From an uncultured Flavobacteriaceae bacterium (GTDB lineage Bacteria; Bacteroidota; Bacteroidia; Flavobacteriales; Flavobacteriaceae): a DNA stretch of 64,000 nucleotides. Each line of letters begins with the position of its first letter. The stretch's first letter is position 1. Position numbers and translations under genes: made by a program. The stretch is taken from contig CANLXN010000009.1 in assembly GCA_947495135.1 (NCBI GenBank), positions 1 through 64,000 on the forward strand. Reading direction: 5' to 3'. Shown here piece by piece: positions 54,464-63,189 of this stretch. The notes beneath the pieces are model-generated. The model searched no databases and was not told the DNA's origin. It saw only the letters and a program-made list of their open reading frames with translations.

Positions 54464-55320
54464 GCCTCTCTTAGAAATTGTTTTGGATATAATGACATCC
54501 CAAAAATGTCAAAAATAGCGTTGATCTGCAAATACTCCTCTCCGGTAAATCCCAGCGCTTCGTTTGCCCCGCGAACAGTGCTTTTTGGATGTGTTTTGGT
54601 GGATGGCTTACTGTATTCTTTTTTAATAGCTGAAATAGGCTCCAAATTAAAGTCTTTACACAGTTGTAGATAGACCTTAATGTCTGCGCGTAAATCTTCA
54701 TGCTTCACCACTCGAAACGTATCCGATTTCTTATACAAATGCTCTAAAGGAACTACATTTTCCAAACACCAACGAAGGGCCAATTTTTCAAGATCTGTAT
54801 ACGTATCGATCGTATTTAGGTCGAAATTATAAGTATGTTTAACTAAATCTACCAATTCAGTCTGACTTTTAAACCTGTCCATATCGTACAACCAAGGAAA
54901 CTTTACACGTTGCTGCGATAAAAGTACGTCGTATGGATTGCGGATAATTTGGACCACTGGAATTTCGAAATAATCGTGCATGAATTGAGCCGATAGGTTA
55001 CAGCGAACAAACTTGATGACAAATTTCTTAGGCACAAAAGGCCAGAGATGTCGCTTGTATTTCCTGTTGCTATTCTGGGCAATCCAATCGCTGTCTACCC
55101 TATTGGCAAATACTCTTTTTAGATAGTTCGTTGCTTTTTTAAATCCGTTAGGAGCGGTTATTAATCGATCACAGATCAGCGGTCCGTGTTTTGTTCGAGT
55201 GCTGTGTTCGGGCTCAAAGAGCATTCGGTAGCGGTGTTGCTTAGCAATGGTTTCACTCAACCAACTTGTTCCACTTCTTGCCGAGCCTACCACAATGATA
55301 TGTTTATTGAACCTACCCAC
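54460..55320 (-). CDS. Sulfotransferase (family 1/3-like)
   Basis: 286 residues. The PAPS loop IIVVGSARSGTSWLSETIA is at the N-terminus (Arg about 15, Ser about 16), as in PRSGTT-type sulfotransferases, and the 3'-phosphate motif is VVQIIRNPYDVLLSQQR (about 120-137). The mid-region FEPEHSTRTKHGPL is consistent with the family. It overlaps the previous GT gene by 1 base and the next sulfotransferase by 4. Its target is presumably a second hydroxyl or residue of the same polysaccharide. Confidence 0.82.
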   Translation of the reverse strand: MGRFNKHIIVVGSARSGTSWLSETIAKQHRYRMLFEPEHSTRTKHGPLICDRLITAPNGFKKATNYLKRVFANRVDSDWIAQNSNRKYKRHLWPFVPKKFVIKFVRCNLSAQFMHDYFEIPVVQIIRNPYDVLLSQQRVKFPWLYDMDRFKSQTELVDLVKHTYNFDLNTIDTYTDLEKLALRWCLENVVPLEHLYKKSDTFRVVKHEDLRADIKVYLQLCKDFNLEPISAIKKEYSKPSTKTHPKSTVRGANEALGFTGEEYLQINAIFDIFGMSLYPKQFLREA

Positions 55321-56426
55321 TAATTCATCTTTGCTTTCACCAAATTGACATAAACGTCTTCACTTTTTTCAATGAATTGGCGCATCGTGAAGTTTTCCAC
55401 ACAATACGTTCTCAACTCATTCCCTAATGCGATTCGTTCGGGCCCTATATTCTTAAGGTTGGTTAGTTTTTCAGCCAATTCGCTTGTATTGGATGCTTTA
55501 AATAAGAGTTGTGGAAAACCGTTCAGCACAAAATTGATTCCTGAAATATCTGAGCCGAGTACAGGAACTGCCATACACATTGCCTCTACCAGCGCCATAG
55601 GCATTCCTTCTTTTCTACCCTCATTGAGGGTTGGAATTACATAGACATCACTTTCGGCAATAAAAGGTCGTACGTCGGCTTTTTTTCCGAGAAATTGTAT
55701 TTGTTTTTCCACACCTAATTCAACACATAGCTCTTTCAGCTTGGTTAAATAAGTAGCTTCACTTCCACCTACCACATTCAAGCTAACGGCAGGATCGTTC
55801 ATTTGAGCCACTGCATTTATTAAAACTTCAATTCCTTTAACTGGAACCAGATTTGCAACGGTCACAATTTTAAACTGTTTTTGATCTATAATTTTTTGTG
55901 GAAAATGACTCGGATTGTAATACTCGGTATCGATACCAAGTGGCACCAGTTTCTGATTCTTTTTGTAGCTGAAATATTCGCTCATTTCAGCATTGATTGT
56001 AAAAATAAAATGTGCTAGATAACTTCTAATCTTCCAGTGTTTATTCCCCCAGCTCATGGCTTTCTTAGTGTACACCCATTTAACTCCCGCTTTTCTTGCA
56101 GCAAGCACTTCGGTCCAATCGCTGCTCCAATGCCACGAATGTACAATATCAAACTGATGTTCTTTAAAAAACCGAGCTATGGGTTTTAGTCTTGAGTTAA
56201 GGGAAGAATATGGCCTATAATTGGTCGTAGTTTTCACTAAGTAAATTGGAAACCCAAGTTTTTCTACTTCCGCGAAAAAAGCTCCTCTGTCGTGATCGCA
56301 TGCAATGGAAACTTCAAACTTAGCAGCGTCTAAGCCTGATGCAAGATCGTATAAAACCTTGGTACTTCCTGCAGTTTCAAAATTTGGAATCGTAAAAAGT
56401 ATTTTGATCTTTCTAGGCATCTTCAA
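55320..56426 (-). CDS. Family 4 glycosyltransferase
   Basis: 368 residues. N-terminal ILFTIPNFETAGSTKVLYDLASGL; C-terminal EX7E motif in TLNEGRKEGMPMALVEAMCMAVPVLGSDISG. The first 14 bases overlap the asparagine-synthase-like gene, and its stop overlaps the sulfotransferase start. The tight coupling with both decoration genes suggests a shared repeat-unit step. Confidence 0.9.
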   Translation of the reverse strand: MKMPRKIKILFTIPNFETAGSTKVLYDLASGLDAAKFEVSIACDHDRGAFFAEVEKLGFPIYLVKTTTNYRPYSSLNSRLKPIARFFKEHQFDIVHSWHWSSDWTEVLAARKAGVKWVYTKKAMSWGNKHWKIRSYLAHFIFTINAEMSEYFSYKKNQKLVPLGIDTEYYNPSHFPQKIIDQKQFKIVTVANLVPVKGIEVLINAVAQMNDPAVSLNVVGGSEATYLTKLKELCVELGVEKQIQFLGKKADVRPFIAESDVYVIPTLNEGRKEGMPMALVEAMCMAVPVLGSDISGINFVLNGFPQLLFKASNTSELAEKLTNLKNIGPERIALGNELRTYCVENFTMRQFIEKSEDVYVNLVKAKMN

Positions 56427-57825
56427 ATAATTTCATTCGCAAAGCTAAGGTTAAAAGCATACTTACAGGATGTGAGTAATACACTGGATCTTCTTTTAAA
56501 AATTTAGTGTAAAACTGTTCTATAATTTCTTCTGAAATATGCTCCGATAAATTTCCGTCGAACAACTGCCTCTTTAATTGAGCGTTATTTTCTTTTCCAA
56601 CAAACTGAAGCTCCCAATTTCGCTCTATAAACGGACTGCCCAAGACAGCTTTCGTCTCACGTTTCAACTTATCCACTATCCGAAACGGTAGGTTTTTAGA
56701 AGTTTTGCTTTTGTGGTAATCGTATAAATTATATGGTTTATGATCCTGCCAAGTTACCTTTGCCAATCCTTCACTCCTTTTTTTGATATAGGCAATTTGC
56801 AATTTACGATCTGCCAAATATTCTTCTGGAATGGTGCAAATAAACGCACACATTCGATTGTCGTAATACGGTAAACTTATGGGGTGTTTTTGAGCAAATA
56901 TGGCTAGGTTTGTGCTCGTCCATCGCGGCGCCCAGTACAACGATTTGAAGGCTCTCATCTTGGCACTCACGTTGTCGATTTCAATCTTTTGAAGTAAGTC
57001 GGAAATGCGTCTATTTAAATAGTCTTCAAACACACCTTCTAACTTCCAAGAGGCCCAAAGCGCATTTGCCAGTTCCATCCCTCCTTTTTTAACCACTTTT
57101 TTCACTACTAGCTCAGGTAAATCAACCTCTTGGGTTCCCTCTGGTGCGCCTCTATCAAAAAGAACGTCTCCCCAATGTCCTAGCGAGAAAACTTCTCCCA
57201 TGGAATCGAATTCATCAAAAATTGCCATTTGCCGTGGATGCGTAAATTCACTATAGCAGTTATTAATTTTAGCGAGTTCATCGATTGTTTCCCATAAATA
57301 TCCTTTAGGAATCTCGTATTTTTTAAATTCAAAATTACATACCTCTGCCAAAGATTTCGAAATTGCGGTCTCTGCATAACCACCTTTAAACTGGTAACTA
57401 TACGAAAACACATCTTTCTGTAAATGGTATAGCGCCGCAGCCTGAGAACGGCTGTCCAAGCCACCCGATAGCGGCAAAATAACTTTCCTGTTTCCAACTT
57501 GCTCGGCTGTAATCCTTTCAAAGAGCGTTGTAAACTCTTGTAATGCGTCCTCAAAAGAGATGGCTCTAGGCGAATAATGCCACTTAAAATTAGGCGTACT
57601 ATTTAACAAAAAACCAGCTGCATCAATCTCGTTGGTGGAAGCAGGCGCCAATGCCACCTCATCTCTGAAATAAGTATCGGTATCCCAAAAAAATCCAGTA
57701 GCAGCAAACAAACAAATCGCTTCTTTATGCAGCTCATGCTTACCTTCCACTTTAGCGAAAGTGGTCGTTACTGGAATAATAGGAGTTGTTGTTGTTTTCA
57801 AAGGTTTACGCCCGTTTGCGGACAA
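56413..57825 (-). CDS. Asparagine-synthase-like protein without glutaminase domain
   Basis: 470 residues. The ATP-pyrophosphatase PP-loop is VILPLSGGLDSRSQAAAL (about 117-132), and the synthetase domain continues through SLGHWGDVLFDRG and LPYYDNRMCAFI to FYTKFLKEDP. The usual N-terminal Ntn glutaminase is lacking in the key residue: the protein starts MSANG rather than MC. It may therefore use ammonia, or another amino donor, to amidate or conjugate a carboxyl group such as a uronic acid. Related genes occur in other exopolysaccharide loci. Confidence 0.8.
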   Translation of the reverse strand: MSANGRKPLKTTTTPIIPVTTTFAKVEGKHELHKEAICLFAATGFFWDTDTYFRDEVALAPASTNEIDAAGFLLNSTPNFKWHYSPRAISFEDALQEFTTLFERITAEQVGNRKVILPLSGGLDSRSQAAALYHLQKDVFSYSYQFKGGYAETAISKSLAEVCNFEFKKYEIPKGYLWETIDELAKINNCYSEFTHPRQMAIFDEFDSMGEVFSLGHWGDVLFDRGAPEGTQEVDLPELVVKKVVKKGGMELANALWASWKLEGVFEDYLNRRISDLLQKIEIDNVSAKMRAFKSLYWAPRWTSTNLAIFAQKHPISLPYYDNRMCAFICTIPEEYLADRKLQIAYIKKRSEGLAKVTWQDHKPYNLYDYHKSKTSKNLPFRIVDKLKRETKAVLGSPFIERNWELQFVGKENNAQLKRQLFDGNLSEHISEEIIEQFYTKFLKEDPVYYSHPVSMLLTLALRMKLFEDA

Positions 57826-57831
57826 AATTAA

Positions 57832-59025
57832 TCAATCCCGATTAGACTGTAGGCATTTTAGATACAAAGCTTCCATGTTTGCCACCATCGAGTTAACTGG
57901 ATGCTGCTCTTCCACCTTTTGCCTCGCTTTTTTTCGTTGAGCGATGATTGCGGTTTCGGGCATTTCAGAAAAACTAATTAAGGCTTCGCACATCGCGGTA
58001 GCATCCCTAACAGGAACAATCGCCCCACAATTATCAGACAGCAGTTCTTCCACGCCTCCGCAATTAGTGGAAATCACTGGAAGTCCAATAGCCATTGCCT
58101 CAACCACTACATTAGGCAATCCTTCTTTTATGGAAGAGAACAATAATACATCTGCCCTATTCATGAGTTCATAAACTTCTTGCTGACTCACTTTTGGAAG
58201 TAACTCCACCTCTTTCTGTAACCCCAAATCGTGCGCCAAGTATTCCAACTCTTCATTACCTTTAGCTCCAACAATGCAATAATTAAAAGCCATTCCGGCC
58301 TCTTTCATCATTTTACAGGCTCTCAGCGCATCACTATATCCCTTAATCCAATGAGGACGTCCAACAGATATTAAATTGAGCTCCGCATTCTTTTGGTAAT
58401 TTTCGCTAAATGGCAAAGCGTTCAATTCGAATCCAGAATACACCACTGCATCTATTTTACTTGCGCTCGTATAAATCTCATCGCCCACCCTAGACATTCC
58501 TTTGGAAACTGAATGAAAACCATCGAGTTGAGGGTATTTTTTCTGAAGATATTTAAAATTGGTCGGTTCTACGAAAGGCCGTACGTTATTTTGATATCCA
58601 CGCTGACTAAGAATGATCTTTGTTTTTTTCTGTTCTAAAAGTTTCTCCACCCACGGTAAAAGTGAGGGCCATTGCACATGTAGAATATCTGGCGAGATCG
58701 CAGAGACGGTATTACTGAAATTAATTTGTTTAAGCTCCTTTTTCCGAAGAAAAAAAAGGGCCGCTAGTACCTTGAAGAATTGCCCTAAATTACCCTGAAA
58801 AAGTGTTTTGAAAGAAATTAAAAAGCTAGTCGATAGCAAATGCAGCAAACTTTCTGAACTACCAAGACTTTTATAAATCACTCCTGGGACTTTATCCACA
58901 ATACTTTTTTCAAAACCAACAATATAAACACGGTGATTAACAGCCAACCCTTTCGCCAACCTATTGATAAAGGTTGTAGCCCGTAAACTCCCGTCGAAAA
59001 TAATTATTTTGAGAGGCGCAGCCAT
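57832..59025 (-). CDS. Family 4 glycosyltransferase
   Basis: 397 residues. EX7E in SIKEGLPNVVVEAMAIGLPVISTNCGGVEELLSDN; domain switch at LISVGRPHWIKGYSDALRACKMM. The N-terminal half contains HVQWPSLLPWVEKLLEQKKTKIILSQRG, the acceptor-side loop. Its start is one base from the stop of the next upstream GT gene; 6 bases separate it from the asparagine-synthase-like gene. Confidence 0.9.
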   Translation of the reverse strand: MAAPLKIIIFDGSLRATTFINRLAKGLAVNHRVYIVGFEKSIVDKVPGVIYKSLGSSESLLHLLSTSFLISFKTLFQGNLGQFFKVLAALFFLRKKELKQINFSNTVSAISPDILHVQWPSLLPWVEKLLEQKKTKIILSQRGYQNNVRPFVEPTNFKYLQKKYPQLDGFHSVSKGMSRVGDEIYTSASKIDAVVYSGFELNALPFSENYQKNAELNLISVGRPHWIKGYSDALRACKMMKEAGMAFNYCIVGAKGNEELEYLAHDLGLQKEVELLPKVSQQEVYELMNRADVLLFSSIKEGLPNVVVEAMAIGLPVISTNCGGVEELLSDNCGAIVPVRDATAMCEALISFSEMPETAIIAQRKKARQKVEEQHPVNSMVANMEALYLKCLQSNRD

Positions 59026-60111
59026 TTATGAATTTAAAAGTTGATGGTATAACTTCACTAAAAGGGCCGTTTCATTAGCGACTGCGTAATTACTGTGCAC
59101 GTGTTTGATGGCAGTTTCAGAAAACGATTGATACTTCTCCTTGTCTGCGAACAGCCCCATCATCGACTTGGCTGCTTGTTCGTTCTCATGAGGAGCAACG
59201 CTAAAACCAGAGGCTCCATCCACAATGGTTTCTGGAAGTCCTCCTCTATTAGATACAATTGCAGGAACTCCATGTGCCTGCGCTTCTAGCACCGATACCC
59301 CCAAGGATTCGCTCATACTCAATTGCAAAAAGAAATCGTAGTTCCCCAATCTCTTTTTAAGTTCATTATTATCTACTTTCTCTAGGCAATTAACAGTATC
59401 TCCAAGATTGTATGCATCAATTAAATAGTATAATTGTCCAAGATCTGGACCATCGCCATAGACATCGTATTGCACTGGGATGCCCGCTTCCTTTATAGCT
59501 TTAATGGTCCTCAAATTTCCATCGATGTTCTTTTCCCAGGTCATACGGTGCGCCGACATTACCTTCATAACACCATCGCTAGGGGATTTAGGAGAACTAT
59601 GAGTAGCTTCTCCGAAGGAAACAGGTACCACATGGATCTTATCTGCTGCAACACCCCATTTTTGTAAATATTCTTTTTGGTGTTTGCTCACCACTGCGAA
59701 GGCATCCACAAGATGTGCTTGTTCTTTGTAAAACTGTTGCCATTTTTTATAGACCCAAGGCTTCACATAGGTATCGGCTCCGCGAAGGGTAATAATTATT
59801 TTAGGTCTTTGATGGCTTGGTATTGTGAGTAATTCTGAAATTTTCGAGAACAGGTACGAGTGCTGCAAATGAACAATATCGAAGTTATTCATCACCTCCA
59901 AGTCTGATCGTTGCGATTTTGAGAGTCCGAATTTCGTGAGCTTATTGCTTACCTTTTTTGCAAGATTGGTTTCATTTCCGAAGAAATCTGCACCATCCTC
60001 TTTATACGACAACGTTTTTAGGGAGATCTCATCAATCAATGCACGAAGTGTTAACCAAAGATAATTCTGGTAGGTTTTGGGCATTTCATCATACACGTAC
60101 AATACTTTCAT
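59026..60111 (-). CDS. Family 4 glycosyltransferase
   Basis: 361 residues. MKVLYVYDEMPKTYQNYLWL at the N-terminus, IIITLRGADTYVKPWVYKKW as the acceptor-side motif, and EX7E in SMSESLGVSVLEAQAHGVPAIVSNRGGLPETIVDG. It resembles the 397-residue GT encoded directly after it and the 390-residue GT at 52499-53671 in the shared HWIKG/RMTWEKN switch position, so the three may be paralogues. Confidence 0.9.
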   Translation of the reverse strand: MKVLYVYDEMPKTYQNYLWLTLRALIDEISLKTLSYKEDGADFFGNETNLAKKVSNKLTKFGLSKSQRSDLEVMNNFDIVHLQHSYLFSKISELLTIPSHQRPKIIITLRGADTYVKPWVYKKWQQFYKEQAHLVDAFAVVSKHQKEYLQKWGVAADKIHVVPVSFGEATHSSPKSPSDGVMKVMSAHRMTWEKNIDGNLRTIKAIKEAGIPVQYDVYGDGPDLGQLYYLIDAYNLGDTVNCLEKVDNNELKKRLGNYDFFLQLSMSESLGVSVLEAQAHGVPAIVSNRGGLPETIVDGASGFSVAPHENEQAAKSMMGLFADKEKYQSFSETAIKHVHSNYAVANETALLVKLYHQLLNS

Positions 60112-60117
60112 GTCCTT

Positions 60118-61065
60118 TTACTTTTTGAGCAAATTGTATCCCTTTTTGAATAAACGGTAAGATATAAAACCCACTATAATTCTGAGGGCAGTTTTGTAAT
60201 CTTTTATTCGAAGGTGAGATCCAACTGCCTTTTTGAATAAGTACCAACTGTTACCCGCCTTAGTGTAAAGTGCTCGTCGAAGAAATTTGAAGTAACGCAT
60301 AGCGATAAATTTTTGCACTACTTTATAATCTGCCATTCCGTTTTTTCTAAGCAATTGCACATGCTTCTCTCGGGCTTTAATATCAGATTCTATTTCGGCG
60401 ATATTGATCTTATCCAATTCCTGAAATAACGAGTTCTCATGAATTCTATATTCGATAAGTGGATTGTTTATGTAGGCAATATTGGGCTCCTTGTACAACA
60501 TTCTAAGATTGAAATCCCAATCGTCCATATTACGAATGTCCTCATCAAACAATGCATGGTGTTGTTCAAGAAATGTTCGTTTCCAAACAGGTCCTGAAAC
60601 GTAAAATGTAATTCGTCCTTCTAAGTAATCTAGAATTTCATTTTCGGAAATTATATTGTTTTCATCGATCTTAATTCCTGTATCTAGATTGATTCGTTCC
60701 AATTTAGCGACCACGGCATCTGTCCCCTCCGTTATTTGTTCCACATAGGTCGCCAACGCATGTGGCTTATACAAATCGTCACTATCGAACCACTGGACAT
60801 AATTCCCTTTGCTCTTGGAAAAGCCGTGATTTCGACAGCTATTAGGACCTTTGTTCATCTGAGACGGACGGTGCATATATTGAAATCGGTTGTCCTTGGC
60901 TAGCCAATTTTCCATTAAGGAGGCCGTTTCATCTGTACTACCATCGTCTACCACAATACATTCCCATTGGGTGTAGGTTTGGCTATGGATACTTTCTAGC
61001 GTATCTCCAATAATATGAGCTCTATTATAGGTAGGAATTATGATCGAAATAAACGGACTTTCCAT
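60118..61065 (-). CDS. Family 2 glycosyltransferase
   Basis: 315 residues. GT-A domain with ISIIIPTYNRAHIIGDTLESI, VVDDGSTDETASLM and DxD QWFDSDDLYKPHAL. Its C-terminal ~100 residues are basic and helical. It is clearly a paralogue of the next upstream gene (same HxIxxTLxSxxxQTYxxWECIVVDDGSTD block), so a local duplication is likely. Confidence 0.93.
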   Translation of the reverse strand: MESPFISIIIPTYNRAHIIGDTLESIHSQTYTQWECIVVDDGSTDETASLMENWLAKDNRFQYMHRPSQMNKGPNSCRNHGFSKSKGNYVQWFDSDDLYKPHALATYVEQITEGTDAVVAKLERINLDTGIKIDENNIISENEILDYLEGRITFYVSGPVWKRTFLEQHHALFDEDIRNMDDWDFNLRMLYKEPNIAYINNPLIEYRIHENSLFQELDKINIAEIESDIKAREKHVQLLRKNGMADYKVVQKFIAMRYFKFLRRALYTKAGNSWYLFKKAVGSHLRIKDYKTALRIIVGFISYRLFKKGYNLLKK

Positions 61066-61066
61066 A

Positions 61067-62032
61067 TTATTGAAGCTTCATATTTTTAAGGGTTTGTTCC
61101 GCCTTAAAGGTAGGTCTTAGTAGCAAGCAACTGCTTCCAAGAATGTATACTTTTCTGCTTTTGGAAGGGTTTAATGTCTTTAACTCTTTTACCAAGCCAT
61201 CCAGTACTATTTTGGAATGATCTTTATGATCGTTGCGCAAACCTGAAAAGAAGAGGCGAATTAATCGGGAATACAATAGGTCTATGAGTTCTTGATCTTT
61301 AAGGGTGATGCTTTTTCTGAAATTTTCGAGGGTGATCATACGCTGCGACTCTTTGAAGTGTTTGGTGTATTCTTTGTTTTGCTGCGTTTTGTTTTGCGCA
61401 TGCTGCCGATACACGAACAGTCCTTTATTTAGGATATGAAATTGATCTTCCTTTAAATTGTAGAAAAGTCGGGAAAACAACTCGGTTTCCTGTCCTCTAG
61501 TGATTTGGTTGGAAAACAACTGTTTCCCTTTTAAAAACGATTTTCTAATGAGCACCGAAGGCGTAAATACTTTGGCTGTCCACATCACGTATTGTTTGAA
61601 TAAGGAACTTTCAGAGGTGTAGTTTAGGTCTATTTTCTGTCTATTCTGAAGTGTCTCGTTCGCTTCATAACCAGCACAAATTACCATCGAATGAGATTGG
61701 GTGAATGCTGAGATCTTTTCAGCTAAAAAAGAAGGCAACATAATATCGTCGCTGTCAAACCATTGAACAAATTCGCCTTCACTTTTCTCAAAGCCGTAAT
61801 TCCGGCAAGAATTGGCTCCTTTTTTTAAATTATCCGGTCGCTTAAAATATCTAAAACGAGCATCCTTTTGACCATAATCTTTAAGCACCTCGATGGTATG
61901 ATCTGTACTACCATCGTCCACTACAATACACTCCCAATGCTCATAGGTTTGTTGCAACACAGAATCCAAGGTCTCTTCAATAAGATGTGCTCTATTGAAC
62001 GTAGGGATAATGATGGAGATTAATTCGGACAT
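61067..62032 (-). CDS. Family 2 glycosyltransferase
   Basis: 321 residues, with ISIIIPTFNRAHLIEETLDSV, VVDDGSTDHTIEVL and DxD QWFDSDDIMLPSFL. It is a paralogue of the 315-residue GT2 that follows after 1 base; the two differ mainly in the C-terminal acceptor-binding part (about 110-321), so they probably add different sugars or link to different acceptors. Confidence 0.93.
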   Translation of the reverse strand: MSELISIIIPTFNRAHLIEETLDSVLQQTYEHWECIVVDDGSTDHTIEVLKDYGQKDARFRYFKRPDNLKKGANSCRNYGFEKSEGEFVQWFDSDDIMLPSFLAEKISAFTQSHSMVICAGYEANETLQNRQKIDLNYTSESSLFKQYVMWTAKVFTPSVLIRKSFLKGKQLFSNQITRGQETELFSRLFYNLKEDQFHILNKGLFVYRQHAQNKTQQNKEYTKHFKESQRMITLENFRKSITLKDQELIDLLYSRLIRLFFSGLRNDHKDHSKIVLDGLVKELKTLNPSKSRKVYILGSSCLLLRPTFKAEQTLKNMKLQ

Positions 62033-62035
62033 AGA

Positions 62036-63091
62036 TTACTTTGCGATTGATTTCAGTGTTTCGAGCATAAAGTAGTCCCATTTAGAAGCCACATTTTGAG
62101 GTTTAAACGGCACTAATTTAGATTCGTTGTATTCTGTATTTGCCAAAGATAACTGAACGGCCTTATTTAGAGCATTACGGATTGATTTAGGACGATTACC
62201 ATCAAACGTAGGGAATCCAAAGTTCTCTAAAGCTTCAGCCACATTTCCACTATCTGGCCCTACGATTACTTTTTTATAGGACAGTCCTAGAAACAAATTA
62301 CCAGAATTTAACACCGATTTTCTAGGGATAAAAATCACATCAGATGCGGCGAGCAATAGAGAGAGTTCTTCAAAAGGACAGAAGGAGTAGCTAAACATAT
62401 AATCTTGTTTGTAATCCCTATTCATAAATCTCTCGACAAGTTTCTTTACATCCACTACTTTCTTTAGCCTAACTCTGCCTGGAAAAGAAATCTTTGCCTC
62501 CTTCTTTTTCATAAAAGGAACCACCAACAGTTTTTCATTTATATCTAGGGCGTCAAACGCATCTTTGATCATAGTTGCTTCCTCGTCACTTCTAATTCTT
62601 CCTGGAGCAATGACAACTACCTTTTCATCATTTATTCGTAAAATCTTTCTGGCTTCCGCTTTTTCATGAAATGTAAAGCTATTCTCGTAGAGAGGATGTG
62701 GAATTATAGTGTGTTGTTTATTTGGATATTTCTCTCCCAATAATTGGGCACTATATCCTCCCAGATGTATCATTGCATCTGCGTTGGTAAGCACCAGCTC
62801 GTAGAGTTTCTCCCAATTGGCGTTCATTCCATAATGCCGCTCTAGGTTATGAACCACATAAACGATCCTTGCGTGTTTTTTCCAAGAAATTATATTTTTC
62901 CCGAGATGTTCAAGTTCATCCTGACTTGGTTCCCGCCAATTAAACAATTGCTCGGGCCAATGAATGAGTACAATTTGATAATCTGGAGTAAAGGAGTTTA
63001 TGTTTCCAAATTCAAAATTCAGCTTAGAAAATTGTATAATCTCATCAAAAAATGGATTTTCATCTTTAGCTGCTGGAATATAAACTTTCAA
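62036..63091 (-). CDS. GT-B fold glycosyltransferase
   Basis: 351 residues. The N-terminal domain has VLIHWPEQLFNWREPSQDELEHL and VVYVVHNLERHYG, a pattern of GT-B enzymes that resemble beta-mannosyl or glucuronosyl transferases. The C-terminal domain has VVVIAPGRIRSDEE and SLLLAASDVIFIPRKSVLNSGNLFLGLSYKKVIVGP, without a classic EX7E. The family assignment is therefore looser than for the other GT genes. It is followed after 3 bases by the GT2 pair. Confidence 0.75.
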   Translation of the reverse strand: MKVYIPAAKDENPFFDEIIQFSKLNFEFGNINSFTPDYQIVLIHWPEQLFNWREPSQDELEHLGKNIISWKKHARIVYVVHNLERHYGMNANWEKLYELVLTNADAMIHLGGYSAQLLGEKYPNKQHTIIPHPLYENSFTFHEKAEARKILRINDEKVVVIAPGRIRSDEEATMIKDAFDALDINEKLLVVPFMKKKEAKISFPGRVRLKKVVDVKKLVERFMNRDYKQDYMFSYSFCPFEELSLLLAASDVIFIPRKSVLNSGNLFLGLSYKKVIVGPDSGNVAEALENFGFPTFDGNRPKSIRNALNKAVQLSLANTEYNESKLVPFKPQNVASKWDYFMLETLKSIAK

Positions 63092-63189
63092 AGTTGGTGC
63101 TATTTAGTTGGAGATTCTCCTTGGTTGTTATGTGAGCAAAATGGTTTATAAGTTAGAAAAAATAAGATCATTCAATAACTGCTAGTTAA

